A program made the translations under genes and the position numbers. Under the pieces are notes generated by a model. That model was not told the DNA's origin, ran no database searches, and was given only the letters and a program-made list of their open reading frames with translations. Positions 28,363 to 38,878 of a stretch of DNA of 64,000 nucleotides are shown here, piece after piece. Position 1 is the first letter of the stretch. Every line of letters starts with the position of its first letter. The DNA is taken from positions 2,179,501-2,243,500 of the forward strand of contig NZ_UGOA01000001.1 in assembly GCF_900452385.1 (NCBI RefSeq), read 5' to 3'. The DNA is from Legionella donaldsonii (lineage in GTDB: Bacteria > Pseudomonadota > Gammaproteobacteria > Legionellales > Legionellaceae).

Positions 28363-29702
28363 GCGTTTTCCAGTAACTCAGCCAAGTCTTGTAAAAGAGC
28401 TATACTAGTTGAAAAATCAACCTTTTCATCCATTCCTTGAGCAATATAGTCCCTAATTTTTTCTCGATACGCAATGGCTTTATCCAATTGCTGATCACTC
28501 CCTTTTGCATAAGCACCTAACAAAATCAAATCCTTATTTTTTTCATAAATCGAAAGGTATTTCTTCAGTAATAGCATTTGTTTCATTTGGGCTTCTGGAA
28601 CAATGGCCGGCATAACACGACTAATCGAGGCTTCTAAATCAATGGCTGGAAATTGCCCTGACTCCGCCAACTCACGATCCAAGACAATATGCCCATCAAG
28701 AATAGCACGGGCCGCATCCGCAATCGGATCCTGTTGATCATCACCTTCGGTGAGAACAGTATAAAAAGCGGTTATCGAGCCACTTCCGGGTTTGCCATTA
28801 CCCGCCCGCTCAACTAACTGGGGTAATTTAGCAAAAACCGAAGGAGGATAACCTTTTGTTGCCGGAGGTTCACCGATGGATAAAGCGATTTCTCGTTGCG
28901 CCTGGGCAAACCGTGTTAAAGAATCAATGAGTAACAATACATGCTTACCCTGATCACGAAAATACTCTGCAATGCTGGTTGCTACCATCCCTCCATGCAG
29001 ACGCATTAAAGGACTCTCATCAGCAGGCGCTGCTACAACAACGGCCCGCTTTAACCCTTCTTCACCCAAATTACACTCGATAAATTCTTTGACCTCTCTT
29101 CCTCGCTCACCAACTAAACCAACAACCACTAAATCTGCTGCTGTAAAGCGAGTCATAATACTAAGTAACACCGATTTACCCACACCACTGCCAGCAAATA
29201 AACCAATACGCTGACCGCGTCCCACCGTGAGTAGACCATTAATTGCCCGCACACCGACATCTAAAGGTGTTTCTATAGCAGCTCGTTTTAAAGGATTAAA
29301 AGGCTGGCTCATCAAAGGATAATTCTGCGTAGTATCCAGAGGACCGCCCTCATCAATAGCAATACCTGCCCCATTAAGTACCCTGCCTAACAAGTCGTTG
29401 CTTACGCCCACTTGCGCCACTTTGCCACTCGGAACAATTAACATGCCAGGTCCAATACCCTGTGTATGTCCTATGGACATCAAATAAGCATTTTCATTAT
29501 CAAAACCGACCACTTCGGCCTCAACGCGGTCATTATCGCTAATTTTCACCCAGCAACGTGCACCTACTGGTAGATGAAAGCCTTGTGCTTCCAAGGTTAA
29601 ACCAATTGCTCGACTCACGCGCCCACAATGAATCAGCCCCCTGTCTGGTTTTGTGCGCAGTATTTTTAAAGCGTTGGTTAATTGCGATTCATAAATTTTC
29701 AT
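28359..29702 (-). CDS. fliI: Flagellum-specific ATPase FliI
   Basis: 447 residues, F1-beta-like ATPase that powers flagellar protein export. Walker [12 protein letters not shown], Walker [24 protein letters not shown] and the [16 protein letters not shown] segment are all present. ATGA overlaps with both fliH and fliJ show tight coupling. Confidence 0.97.
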
Positions 29703-30382
29703 TGTGAATCTTTGTTGTTAGTTGACTCGGCCCCATCTTCAAGCAAATAATTTTTGAATAATTTTTGCAAACGGGTTTTCAAACGTCCATCAAGTTCGCC
29801 GTATTCATTTTTTAAATAAAAATCACCTCTCGATAAAGAGGGATCAGCAACCAATAGCGCCGTCAATCCTGCTACCTGCTGTTCACTCAATTCATTCAAT
29901 AACCACTCCACATCCAAGGGATTCATAACCAGCTCTCTATCACCTTGCAACGTAGAAAATTCACGTTTTATTTCTTCGAGTAACGTTAATAATTTTTTCG
30001 GATGAATTGATAACTCAATACCAATACAGGCTTCACAAATCCAGGCAATGGTTTGGACGATTTCTTGACTCAAAGCATCATCCAGTAATTCGACTGGGTT
30101 TTGGATTAGAGTCAGCCAAGAGGCTAATTCTTGTCTTTTTTGTTGTAATTCCGCCGCGGCTTGTTGCATACCTTCTTCGTAAGCAGCTTTTTTAACTTCT
30201 TCTCGTAAACGTGCGCATTCCTTAGCAAACTCTTCCTTTTCATCAATTTCGATGACTGGTTCTGGTTCTGGCATTTTCATTTGCCAGACATCAAAAGCAT
30301 CCTTATCTTTTTCTTCATATAAGGGCTGGAAATCGTTATCCACACTAGTCCTCTTAGCATCTATAGATCGATACAGTTCCAT
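29699..30382 (-). CDS. fliH: Flagellar assembly protein FliH
   Basis: 227 residues; regulator of FliI. The N-terminal part is acidic (Glu/Asp rich, [13 protein letters not shown]), followed by a helical middle and a C-terminal domain ([13 protein letters not shown] ... [21 protein letters not shown]) typical of FliH/YscL. Its ribosome binding site is weak and follows the inverted-repeat element, so its translation could be affected by that structure. Confidence 0.92.
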   Translation of the reverse strand: MELYRSIDAKRTSVDNDFQPLYEEKDKDAFDVWQMKMPEPEPVIEIDEKEEFAKECARLREEVKKAAYEEGMQQAAAELQQKRQELASWLTLIQNPVELLDDALSQEIVQTIAWICEACIGIELSIHPKKLLTLLEEIKREFSTLQGDRELVMNPLDVEWLLNELSEQQVAGLTALLVADPSLSRGDFYLKNEYGELDGRLKTRLQKLFKNYLLEDGAESTNNKDSQ

Positions 30383-30417
30383 AATTATTTTGATAACAAA
30401 CCCGTTGGCTCTAAGTG

Positions 30418-30525
30418 CTTGTTAATTAATTCGCTAAAAATAAAACAACAACGTTTATTGACCAGCGTTACAGCGAAGCGCAGGAAATGATCATCAGTTC
30501 ATTTCTAGCCGAATTAATTAACAAG
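30418..30525. repeat. 108-bp inverted-repeat element inside the fli operon
   Basis: Arms 30418-30436 (CTTGTTAATTAATTCGCTA) and 30506-30525 are reverse complements apart from one extra base. The element starts 36 bases upstream (minus-strand sense: downstream) of fliH's start and abuts the fliG stop. No coding frame. Confidence 0.75.
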
Positions 30526-30527
30526 CC

Positions 30528-31517
30528 CTAGATCATCTCGTCGCCACCTTTAGTACCCAGAGCAATTTTACCTTCATCCGCCAGGCTCCTGGCAATGGCC
30601 AGAATATCCCGTTGGGCTTTTTCCACATCACTGACCTTCACGGGTCCTTGCATCTCCAAATCATCACGTAACAAATCTGAAGCCCGTTTTGACATATTAG
30701 TAAAAATCTTTTCTTTGACTGGTTCTGTTGTACCCTTCAGTGCTAACATTAACTGCTCAGTAGATACGTCACGCAATAAAGTCTGTACACTGCGATTATC
30801 CATATCCACTAAATTTTCAAAAACAAACATTTTGTCTTTAATTTTGTCGCAAAGCTCTTCATCCCATTCATGAATTTTCTCAAGTACTTCTGTCTCTACC
30901 GAACCCTCAAGAAAGTTAATCACATCAGCAACGCTTTTAATGCCTCCGACTGACGCTATTTTTCCAACTTTCTGACCGCTTAATTGCTTTTCAATAACAT
31001 GCCCAAGCTCAGAAATAGCTTCAGGTTTAACCGTATCAATCGTACACATCCGTAATAAAACTTCAGCTCGTTTTTCCGATGTAAAATAACTCACCACTTC
31101 AGCGGATTGTTCACTGTCCAGATGGATAAGAATGGTGGCGATAATTTGTGGATGTTCATTACGGATCACGTCAGCAATAAGACGGGCATCCAACCATTTA
31201 AGTCGATTAAGCCCGCTGTCTTTATCAGATACTAAAATCCTGTCAATAAACGGAATTGCATTTTCCTCACCCAAGGCATTGATCAGGACGGTACGTAAAT
31301 AATTTTCAGCATCGACTGTCAAACTTGTTTGATCTTCAATCGCAGTTAAAAACTCACCTAACACACCTTGCATTTTTGCTTTACTGACACTGCTCATTGT
31401 GGAGATAGCCATACCAACTTTTTGAACTTGACGCGGTTCCAAGTGCTTCAGTACTTCAGCAGCATTTTTCTCTCCCATCCCTAACAACAAAATTGCAGCC
31501 CGTTCGATGCCATCCAT
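30528..31517 (-). CDS. fliG: Flagellar motor switch protein FliG
   Basis: 329 residues from the ATG at 31517 (MDGIERAAILLLGMGE matches the family; a TTG at 31535 would overlap fliF by 14). It forms the C-ring with FliF and FliM and contacts the stator. Recognisable middle domain EHPQIIATILIHLDSEQSAEV and C-terminal charged torque helix DDLEMQGPVKVSDVEKAQR. GGGGAT lies eight bases before the ATG, within the end of fliF. Confidence 0.96.
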   Translation of the reverse strand: MDGIERAAILLLGMGEKNAAEVLKHLEPRQVQKVGMAISTMSSVSKAKMQGVLGEFLTAIEDQTSLTVDAENYLRTVLINALGEENAIPFIDRILVSDKDSGLNRLKWLDARLIADVIRNEHPQIIATILIHLDSEQSAEVVSYFTSEKRAEVLLRMCTIDTVKPEAISELGHVIEKQLSGQKVGKIASVGGIKSVADVINFLEGSVETEVLEKIHEWDEELCDKIKDKMFVFENLVDMDNRSVQTLLRDVSTEQLMLALKGTTEPVKEKIFTNMSKRASDLLRDDLEMQGPVKVSDVEKAQRDILAIARSLADEGKIALGTKGGDEMI

Positions 31518-31521
31518 AGTA

Positions 31522-33147
31522 CTATCCCCGCTCAACCCAAGTTTTAACGACTTGCGCTACCCGTTTTGGCTCTTTGTCTACCACCTGACGAAGTAATGAC
31601 AATTGTGATTCATAATCATTAGCATGAGGCAACATCGCTTGACCCTCTTGAGTAAGTTCCGCAGCCTTCTCCTCTGTGTTTTCTTCCCGACGTACGCCAG
31701 ATAAGTTCCTGAACAATGGCCTGAGAAGGCCAAACACCATCGTCAATACAAATAATGCAGCACCAACTTGTTTCATTATTGACCAAAAAGAATCTTTTTG
31801 CCAAAATTTTTCTTCGGGTAACGGAGGGACCGGATCAGGCTTGACGAAATGACTATTAAGGACATTCAAGCTATCACCCCGTTTGGCATTTAAACCGATT
31901 GCGTTGGCAACAAGGACTTTAATTTGCTCAATTTCAGCTTGTGTTAACGGTTTAACTTCCATTTTTTTAGTCTTGGGATTCAAGGCCGGTTTATCATCTA
32001 CCAAAACAGCAACCGTTAAACGTTTAATGGTTCCTGGTTGATTTTTGGTATGACTAATTGTCTTGTCCAATTCAAAATTCTTTGTACTTTGTTTGCGATA
32101 GTCACTCGCTTGTACATCAACATCAGCGTTACTGACCTGGGTACTATTCTTGGCATTGGGGTTGTTGCCTTTATTTTGCTGCAAGTTCGCATTGGCTGGC
32201 GCTGTATTTGATAAGGAACCTGGGACACCACTGGCATTACCCCCTACATTACGTTTTTCTTCCATGCTTTGCTCACTGCGCAGTGATTGCAATTCAGGAT
32301 TGTAAATTTCCTGGGTTTGCTCAAAAGAAGTAAAATCCAGATCCGCTGAAACCTTCGCCCTAACTCGCCCATAGCCAAGTAAAGGCGTTAAGATATCCTG
32401 AATTCTTTGCACGTATTGTTGTTCAAGAGTTTGACGATAATCCATAAAGCGTTCGGTATTGGTAAATAATGTTTGCCCTCCGCCCTCACTTAGCAATTGG
32501 CCGTTTTGATCAACAACAGTGACTCGATTGGCAGAAAGACTTGGAATACTGGAGGCGACCAAATTAATAATCGATGCAATGGTTTGTTTTTTCAATTCAA
32601 GTCCGGAATAAACATCAATAAACACCGAAGCACTGGGTTCACGATTATCCCTGACAAAAGCAGATTCGCGAGGAATAGCTAAATGGACTCGAGCAGATTT
32701 TATATCATGAAATTGACTAATAGTGCGCGCTAACTCTGTCTCTAGAGCTTGTTTATAGCGAGCATTTTCCATAAATTGGCTGCTGTTAAAAACATTGGAA
32801 TTGGTGGAGAATGCTTCATAACCGACCCCCTTACCACGCGGCAGGCCTTCCGCAGCTACTTTCAAGCGCGCTTCCTGCGCCTCATCGGCTTGTACCAATA
32901 TGGTGCCATGGCTTTTATCAATTTTGAATGGGATATTATTACGTTGTAACAGTTCCACAATATCAGCCGCGTCTCGTGGTCCTATTTCACTATAAAGAGG
33001 TAGATAGGTTGGTTCGCGTGACCATAAAACCACTCCAACACCAATTGCTACACTTGCAGCAAGCCCTAACATCAATCCCAATTGCCTTGGGACAGAGAGA
33101 CTTGCAAATCTTGCTGCGGCAGTTGAAGCACTGTCAGCCAATGCCAT
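31522..33147 (-). CDS. fliF: Flagellar MS-ring protein FliF
   Basis: 541 residues from ATG 33147 (AGGAG seven bases upstream). Two transmembrane segments (LGLMLGLAASVAIGVGVVLW near the N-terminus and VGAALFVLTMVFGLL near residue 450) bracket the periplasmic ring-building domains; RVHLAIPRESAFV and SVFIDVYSGLEL are typical. The cytoplasmic C-terminus that binds FliG is present. Upstream of fliG, four bases apart. Confidence 0.97.
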   Translation of the reverse strand: MALADSASTAAARFASLSVPRQLGLMLGLAASVAIGVGVVLWSREPTYLPLYSEIGPRDAADIVELLQRNNIPFKIDKSHGTILVQADEAQEARLKVAAEGLPRGKGVGYEAFSTNSNVFNSSQFMENARYKQALETELARTISQFHDIKSARVHLAIPRESAFVRDNREPSASVFIDVYSGLELKKQTIASIINLVASSIPSLSANRVTVVDQNGQLLSEGGGQTLFTNTERFMDYRQTLEQQYVQRIQDILTPLLGYGRVRAKVSADLDFTSFEQTQEIYNPELQSLRSEQSMEEKRNVGGNASGVPGSLSNTAPANANLQQNKGNNPNAKNSTQVSNADVDVQASDYRKQSTKNFELDKTISHTKNQPGTIKRLTVAVLVDDKPALNPKTKKMEVKPLTQAEIEQIKVLVANAIGLNAKRGDSLNVLNSHFVKPDPVPPLPEEKFWQKDSFWSIMKQVGAALFVLTMVFGLLRPLFRNLSGVRREENTEEKAAELTQEGQAMLPHANDYESQLSLLRQVVDKEPKRVAQVVKTWVERG

Positions 33148-33212
33148 GATTAACTCCTGTATCACCAATAGGTGGCTGTTCTTTTTCTAACAGTTCCGTA
33201 ATTAGATGCCCG

Positions 33213-33524
33213 CTATATAGGCATATTCATAATATCTTCATAAGCTTGTACTAATTTGTTTCTTACCCTTAAAGTCGCTTCAAAACCCAGGCTTGATTTC
33301 TGTGCTGCGACCATGACCTCGCCAATACCGACACTTTTATCACCCAACTCAAATTTGGTTCTTAAATTGTCTGCATTTTGGTGTAATTGATTGACTTCGC
33401 CCAAGGCCTGTTTAAAAACATCACCAAATGAAGTCTGGGTTGCATTCTCTACACTACTACCTTCAGCTTTAGCTGCCAATACACGCATTTGATTTAGCAA
33501 AGAGACGGTATTAATATCGCTCAT
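33213..33524 (-). CDS. fliE: Flagellar hook-basal body protein FliE
   Basis: 103 residues, the usual length. Links the MS ring to the rod. C-terminal signature VMVAAQKSSLGFEATLRVRNKLVQAYE(D) is visible in parts (QKSSLGFEATLRVRNKL). First structural gene after fleR. Confidence 0.95.
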   Translation of the reverse strand: MSDINTVSLLNQMRVLAAKAEGSSVENATQTSFGDVFKQALGEVNQLHQNADNLRTKFELGDKSVGIGEVMVAAQKSSLGFEATLRVRNKLVQAYEDIMNMPI

Positions 33525-33557
33525 TATCGTTCTCCTCTATCCCTGCTTACTGAGTTC

Positions 33558-34871
33558 CTATACGACATATCCCTCTTCGCGCATTTTTGCTAATTTATAA
33601 CGCAATGTACGCTCACTCACCCCTAAAACCGCTGCAACTTTTTGTCGGTTACCATCATATTCTTTGAGTGTTTGTTCGATTAACTCAAACTCGTGATTCT
33701 GAAGATTTTTACTATCAACCTTCTTAACAACCCTTGGTTCATCCACCCCTTGCATTGGTAATTGCAAATGGGGCACTTCAATGATGCCCTGTGTTTGAAG
33801 TACTAATGCACGCTGTACAACGTTATCCAGTTCACGAGCATTACCAGGCCAGCTGTATTCAAGTAGAGCTTGCTTGGCTTCATCACTCAAACTTGGAATT
33901 AGTGGTTGGTTATTCTGACAATGACGACGAATCAGATAATTTGCCAACGGAATAATGTCACAGATTCTTTCTCTTAATGGCAACCAATGGAGAGGAAAAA
34001 CATTTAAGCGATAATACAAGTCCTCTCGAAAACGGCCTGCCTTCACTTCATCAAGCAGTTTTCTATTACTAGTAGCTAATACGCGTACATCAAGATTAAT
34101 TAGTTTATTAGCCCCTATGCGCTCGACCTCTTTTTCTTGCAGCACCCGCAATAATTTTGCCTGCAGACCCAAATTCATTTCACTGACTTCATCCAATAAT
34201 AAAGTACCACCTTGGGCCTGTTCAAATTTCCCAGGAGTTGACTTGTAAGCACCAGTAAACGCTCCTTTTTCATAGCCAAATAAAGTCGCTTCTAACATTT
34301 GCTCAGGTATTGCTGCGCAATTAATAGCAATAAAAGGATGTTGCTTACGCGGAGAATGATCATGAATAAAGTGCGCTAACACTTCCTTTCCTGTACCACT
34401 TTCACCACTGATCATCACCCCAACATCTGATTGCGCAACTCGCAACGCCATGGACAACAAGGCTTGACTCTTCGGATCTTGAGCCACTGGCTGACTATCA
34501 TCTTCCAGGATAACAGGTTTGATGTAGCGATTAATTTTTTCAGTAAGCGCGTGCGCACTAAAAGGTTTTTGCAGATAATCAACCGCACCATGACGCATTG
34601 CAGCGACCGCATCTTCAACTGAGCCATGCGCTGTCATCAAAATAACAGGAACACCTGGATTTCGACGTTGAATTTCAGCAAGAAGTTGTTGCCCATCTAT
34701 CTTATCCATACGTACATCACTTAAGATAATTGCGGGGCTATGACGCTCCAGCATGGCCAATGCTTCTTTACCATCTTTCGCTGCCAGATAAGAGTGTCCT
34801 GCCAGATTCATTGTTTCTGCCAGTGCTTCACGTAAAACGGGATCATCTTCAACAATTAACACGTCACTCAT
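33558..34871 (-). CDS. fleR: Sigma-54-dependent flagellar response regulator FleR (FlrC)
   Basis: 437 residues. Receiver domain with phosphoacceptor Asp in IILSDVRMD, AAA+ domain with GESGTGKE, the sigma-54 contact loop GAFTGA and DLYYRLNVFPLHW, and a C-terminal Fis-type helix-turn-helix (GNRQKVAAVLGVSERTLRYKL). Known role: with FleS it activates class III flagellar genes through RpoN. Directly downstream of its kinase gene fleS. Confidence 0.94.
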   Translation of the reverse strand: MSDVLIVEDDPVLREALAETMNLAGHSYLAAKDGKEALAMLERHSPAIILSDVRMDKIDGQQLLAEIQRRNPGVPVILMTAHGSVEDAVAAMRHGAVDYLQKPFSAHALTEKINRYIKPVILEDDSQPVAQDPKSQALLSMALRVAQSDVGVMISGESGTGKEVLAHFIHDHSPRKQHPFIAINCAAIPEQMLEATLFGYEKGAFTGAYKSTPGKFEQAQGGTLLLDEVSEMNLGLQAKLLRVLQEKEVERIGANKLINLDVRVLATSNRKLLDEVKAGRFREDLYYRLNVFPLHWLPLRERICDIIPLANYLIRRHCQNNQPLIPSLSDEAKQALLEYSWPGNARELDNVVQRALVLQTQGIIEVPHLQLPMQGVDEPRVVKKVDSKNLQNHEFELIEQTLKEYDGNRQKVAAVLGVSERTLRYKLAKMREEGYVV

Positions 34872-34895
34872 GAGTTATCCTCGGGTAAAATACCA

Positions 34896-35900
34896 TTATC
34901 CTGGTAGATTAATCGTTATACAACTCCCTTGCCCTGGTAAAGAATCTAACATAACCTCTCCACCGTGCGCTCTTACAACTGCATAAACAACAGCAAGCCC
35001 TAATCCTGTTCCCTGTGCTTTCGTTGTGAAAAAGGGCGTAAAGGCCTGCCCTCTTACATCATCAGGCATCCCGAGACCATTGTCGATCATTTTAAATTGC
35101 ACGCCACCATCGGCCTGATCCTCAATGGTGAGACTGATACAATTTGCCTTGGCTTGCAAGGCATTGATAACGAGATTTAACACAGCCCCGATAAATGACT
35201 CTTTATGCAAAAGCATTTCATCTTTCTGTGATTGATTATCAATCGTAAAACTTGCAGACTCAGCCTGAATAAAAGGCTGTGCTCGTTCAGCTAACTGATT
35301 ACAACACTCTTGTAATGATACCGAAACAAGCTCAATCATTTCACCTTTGGCAAATAACAACAACTCTTGAATTTGCTGTTCTATACTGGCATGGCAACCT
35401 TGTAAACGAGTAATCCACTGTAAACAACGGCTATCACTCTGCGGCTGCGCGGCTAAATGCTCTGTGTAGAGTATTGCTGATGACAAAGGGGTCCTAATCT
35501 GGTGAGCAAGCTGGGCGGTCATTCTACCCATAGCCATTAAACGATGCTGATTTGCTTTGGATTGTTCATAATCACGGCTAGCGGTGACGTCTGTTAAGGT
35601 AATTAATTGTCCTGGTAAACTTTCGAGCGAAGAAATGGCTACATGTAATCTATGACCATTCACTAAAGAAACTTCATGACCATCATCGGCGCGAGGAGCG
35701 AACACTTGCTTAATTACCCTAAGCCAGGCAATTCCCTGTAGTCCCGTTCCTAACAAAGCCTCAGCTGCTTTATTGAGCCAAACAATGTAACCTTGCGCAT
35801 TCAGCACAACTAGACCACAAGGTAGACAGGTTAAAATGTCTTGAGCAGGTAAGCTGACTGCTGCTTGTGTTTCGTTTGGAGAAACCTCAGTGCAATGCAT
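34896..35900 (-). CDS. fleS: Flagellar sensor histidine kinase FleS (FlrB)
   Basis: 334 residues, soluble (no membrane segment). A PAS domain (LPCGLVVLNAQGYIVWLNKAAEALLG), a HisKA dimerisation region with phospho-His in LAHQIRTPLSSAI, and the ATP-binding N box (VLNLVINALQ), G1 (DNGLGMP) and G2 (GTGLGLAVVYAV). Partner of FleR. Preceded by a sigma-54-type promoter. Confidence 0.94.
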   Translation of the reverse strand: MHCTEVSPNETQAAVSLPAQDILTCLPCGLVVLNAQGYIVWLNKAAEALLGTGLQGIAWLRVIKQVFAPRADDGHEVSLVNGHRLHVAISSLESLPGQLITLTDVTASRDYEQSKANQHRLMAMGRMTAQLAHQIRTPLSSAILYTEHLAAQPQSDSRCLQWITRLQGCHASIEQQIQELLLFAKGEMIELVSVSLQECCNQLAERAQPFIQAESASFTIDNQSQKDEMLLHKESFIGAVLNLVINALQAKANCISLTIEDQADGGVQFKMIDNGLGMPDDVRGQAFTPFFTTKAQGTGLGLAVVYAVVRAHGGEVMLDSLPGQGSCITINLPG

Positions 35901-35932
35901 ACATTAGTACCTTGATTAATTGGAAAACCCGT

Positions 35933-35948
35933 AGCAAAGTTTAAGCCA
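35933..35948 (-). promoter_or_regulatory. Sigma-54 promoter of the fleSR-fli operon
   Basis: Minus-strand TGGCTTAAACTTTGCT fits TGGC-N7-TTGCT: GG at -24 and GC at -12 with the correct spacing. It lies 33 bases before the fleS ATG. RpoN control of fleSR is known in related flagellar hierarchies. Confidence 0.7.
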
Positions 35949-36147
35949 AAACTAAAATATAAATAAAATCAGATAATTAATCTATAAAAAACGAATTAAA
36001 GTCGCTATTTTGACATTTATAAAAGGTTTGGCGTCAAATTAAACTTGCCTCAACTTTATAATAAAGACAAGATTATACCATATACTGTAAACTGGCTCTG
36101 AACCCGGCTTAGATCAAACTCTTGAAGTTACAAAAATTGGGGACTCA

Positions 36148-36810
36148 ATGCAAACTATACATCAATTATTAAATTATATCTTACATATAGATACTTATCT
36201 TATTGCTTTTGTATCAGCATATGGTATTTGGACCTATCTAGCATTGTTCGCCATTATATTTTGCGAAACAGGGCTAGTTATAACCCCTTTTCTACCAGGT
36301 GATTCGTTACTTTTTGCTGCAGGCAGTCTTGCAGCACAGCAAAGTACACCTTTGAGTATTCTGCCTTTATTCAGTCTATTAGTAATCGCATCGATTGCCG
36401 GAAACCAAATAAATTACTTCATAGGAAAAGCTATTGGTCCACGGGTATTTTCTGCAAATCATTCTCGATTATTGAATAAAAAATACTTAATTGAAGCCCA
36501 TCAGTTTTATGAAAGGCATGGGGGGAAAACAATTATCCTCGCTCGCTTTATTCCTATCATTCGCACCTTTGCCCCTTTTGTGGCAGGAGTCGGCTATATG
36601 ACCGTCTCACTATTTTCCATCTACAATCTGGTTAGTGCTCTATTTTGGGTGGGCAGCTTGCTCAGTTTAGGGTATTTTTTTGGTTCTATTCCCATTATTA
36701 AGGACAATTTTGCCATCGTTATTTATGGTATTATTGCCCTCTCCCTTCTACCACCCGTTTTGGCTTTTCTCTATCGTAAGATAAATGCTGCCACCCACAA
36801 ACTTGTTTAG
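36148..36810 (+). CDS. DedA family membrane protein
   Basis: 220 residues with several membrane segments and the DedA/VTT hallmarks: FCETGLVITPFLPGDSLLF, the amphipathic GRFIPIIRTFAPFVAG-like stretch (ARFIPIIRTFAPFVAG) and a NQINYFIGKAIG segment. The family is linked to undecaprenyl- or phospholipid flipping and envelope homeostasis. GGGGA precedes the ATG by 5 bases. Confidence 0.93.
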   Translation: MQTIHQLLNYILHIDTYLIAFVSAYGIWTYLALFAIIFCETGLVITPFLPGDSLLFAAGSLAAQQSTPLSILPLFSLLVIASIAGNQINYFIGKAIGPRVFSANHSRLLNKKYLIEAHQFYERHGGKTIILARFIPIIRTFAPFVAGVGYMTVSLFSIYNLVSALFWVGSLLSLGYFFGSIPIIKDNFAIVIYGIIALSLLPPVLAFLYRKINAATHKLV

Positions 36811-36969
36811 GATATTCTGACCGCTACTCGAATAGCAGGACAAAGCATAGGCAAATGCAGGTTGGCCGCCGCTCCCAACAGCTTGTCGAGGGATAACCTG
36901 CATGCCTCAAAATCAAGTCATAACTACTGCAGAGCGAAACGTAAACAGCCCCTAAATAATCTCAGAATT

Positions 36970-38271
36970 TTACTTCTTTCCTGCTTTTTCATCCAGTTTC
37001 CGCAAGAATGCCATCTTTTCCGCAATTTTACTTTCAAGGCCTCGTGAAACTGGTTGATACCAGCGAGGTTCTTTCATCCCTTCTGGTAAATAGTTTTCTC
37101 CTGCAGCATAAGCATCCGGTTCATCATGGGCATAACGGTATTCATGGCCATAACCTAACTGTTTCATTAATTGGGTCGGTGCGTTGCGCAAATGAAGTGG
37201 TACTTCTCGCGATTTGTCCTGTTTCACGAAAGCCGTCGCTTTATTGTAAGCAACATAACCAGCATTACTTTTAGCGGCAACTGCCATATAGATAACCGCC
37301 TGAGCAAGAGCCAGTTCGCCTTCAGGAGAGCCTAAGCGCTCGTAAGTTAAGGCAGCATCATTCGCAAGTTGCATAGCACGTGGATCAGCTAATCCAATAT
37401 CCTCCCAAGCCATTCTCACAATGCGGCGAGAAAGATAATAGGGATCAACACCACCATCAAGCATACGGCATAACCAATAAAGTGCTGCATCAGGATTGGA
37501 GCCACGAACTGATTTATGTAAGGCTGAAATCTGATCGTAAAAATTTTCTCCACTCTTATCAAAACGACGTCTTGTCGAACTCAGGGCATTGTTAATTAAT
37601 TCAGCAGTAATTTGGACTGTCCCTTGAGCCTGCGCAGCAGTATTGACTTGTTCCAAAAGATTTAAAAACCGGCGAGCATCGCCATCAGCAGAAGCAATAA
37701 GATGAGCCTCAGCCTCCGCTTCAAATTGCAGATGGCTAAGTACTCTCTCCTGAGCACGAATTAATAAACGTTTAAGCTCCGTATCTGTTAACGGCTTTAA
37801 CACATAAACCTGGGCGCGGGACAATAAGGCAGAGTTGACTTCAAAAGAAGGGTTTTCTGTTGTTGCGCCAATAAACGTGATGAGACCTGATTCAGTAAAA
37901 GGCAGTAAAGCATCTTGTTGCGATTTATTAAAACGGTGGATTTCATCAATAAAAAGTAACGTTTGACGTTGTTGCATTAAATGCTGCCTGGCCTCCTCAA
38001 CCGCAGCACGTATATCTTTAACACCAGAAAAAACAGCAGAAAGCGCTATCCACTCACAATCAAACGCCGCTGCACTTAATCGTGCCAAGGTTGTTTTTCC
38101 TACACCAGGCGGTCCCCACAAAATCATGGAATGCGGCTTGCCGGATTCAAAAGCAAGTCTTAATGGTTTCCCTGTTCCCAACAAATGTTCTTGCCCGATG
38201 ACCTCATCCCAATGTTTGGGTCTTAATAACTCTGCGAGAGGAGCGTTGGGTTGAGTATTAAATAAATTCAT
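36970..38271 (-). CDS. rarA: Replication-associated recombination protein RarA (MgsA)
   Basis: 433 residues, AAA+ ATPase acting at stalled replication forks. Walker A GPPGVGKT, Walker [19 protein letters not shown], sensor [12 protein letters not shown] and the RarA C-terminal domain ([20 protein letters not shown]) are clear. ATGA overlap with lolA. Same order as in E. coli. Confidence 0.96.
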   Translation of the reverse strand: MNLFNTQPNAPLAELLRPKHWDEVIGQEHLLGTGKPLRLAFESGKPHSMILWGPPGVGKTTLARLSAAAFDCEWIALSAVFSGVKDIRAAVEEARQHLMQQRQTLLFIDEIHRFNKSQQDALLPFTESGLITFIGATTENPSFEVNSALLSRAQVYVLKPLTDTELKRLLIRAQERVLSHLQFEAEAEAHLIASADGDARRFLNLLEQVNTAAQAQGTVQITAELINNALSSTRRRFDKSGENFYDQISALHKSVRGSNPDAALYWLCRMLDGGVDPYYLSRRIVRMAWEDIGLADPRAMQLANDAALTYERLGSPEGELALAQAVIYMAVAAKSNAGYVAYNKATAFVKQDKSREVPLHLRNAPTQLMKQLGYGHEYRYAHDEPDAYAAGENYLPEGMKEPRWYQPVSRGLESKIAEKMAFLRKLDEKAGKK

Positions 38272-38876
38272 TGGTGTACTACATCTGTTCCTTTAGGCGG
38301 CTTAAATTGGAACAAACTGGCAGCAACTTTAGGGTTGGTTTTTACGTTCTTCAAATTGACAACGGTGTGTTGGCCAAGTTGATCAAACATTTCAATGGCA
38401 ATTAATACATCACGATTAAAAATCAGCTTCATTCGCTGAAAATTTGCTTTATGGGATTTAGATTGCAAATCATAAGATTGCTTATCACCAGCCGTCGTTG
38501 CAGTGACATCAAAATCACGGGTCACCGTATCATCATAACCACTTAAAAACAGAGCCGCTGTACCACCCAAACTTTTTTCCTGTTTTTTAACGGTTACTTG
38601 CTCCAGGTCAACATCATAAACCCAAAGTTTTTTTCCATCCGCAACGACCAATTGCTCCATAGGACTTTTAGTTTGCCAGCGGAAACGTCCAGGACGCTCA
38701 AGGGCCATAGTTCCAGAAGAACGCGAGATTTCTTTTTCTTTGGTTTTGATGACTTGATTGAAACTGGCAGTCATACTGCGAATAGCATTGAGTTTTGTCT
38801 GTAAAACATCCCCAACCGATTCGCAAAAGGCATTAGCGGCAAATACAAGCGATAGCAATAAAACTAATTTTTTCAT
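38268..38876 (-). CDS. lolA: Outer-membrane lipoprotein carrier protein LolA
   Basis: 202 residues with a Sec signal peptide (MKKLVLLLSLVFAANAFC). Periplasmic chaperone that takes lipoproteins from LolCDE to LolB. Family landmarks: SMTASFNQ, RPGRFRWQ, WVYDVDLEQVTV and LFQFKPPKGTDVV. Starts two bases after the ftsK stop. Confidence 0.95.
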   Translation of the reverse strand: MKKLVLLLSLVFAANAFCESVGDVLQTKLNAIRSMTASFNQVIKTKEKEISRSSGTMALERPGRFRWQTKSPMEQLVVADGKKLWVYDVDLEQVTVKKQEKSLGGTAALFLSGYDDTVTRDFDVTATTAGDKQSYDLQSKSHKANFQRMKLIFNRDVLIAIEMFDQLGQHTVVNLKNVKTNPKVAASLFQFKPPKGTDVVHQ

Positions 38877-38878
38877 AG

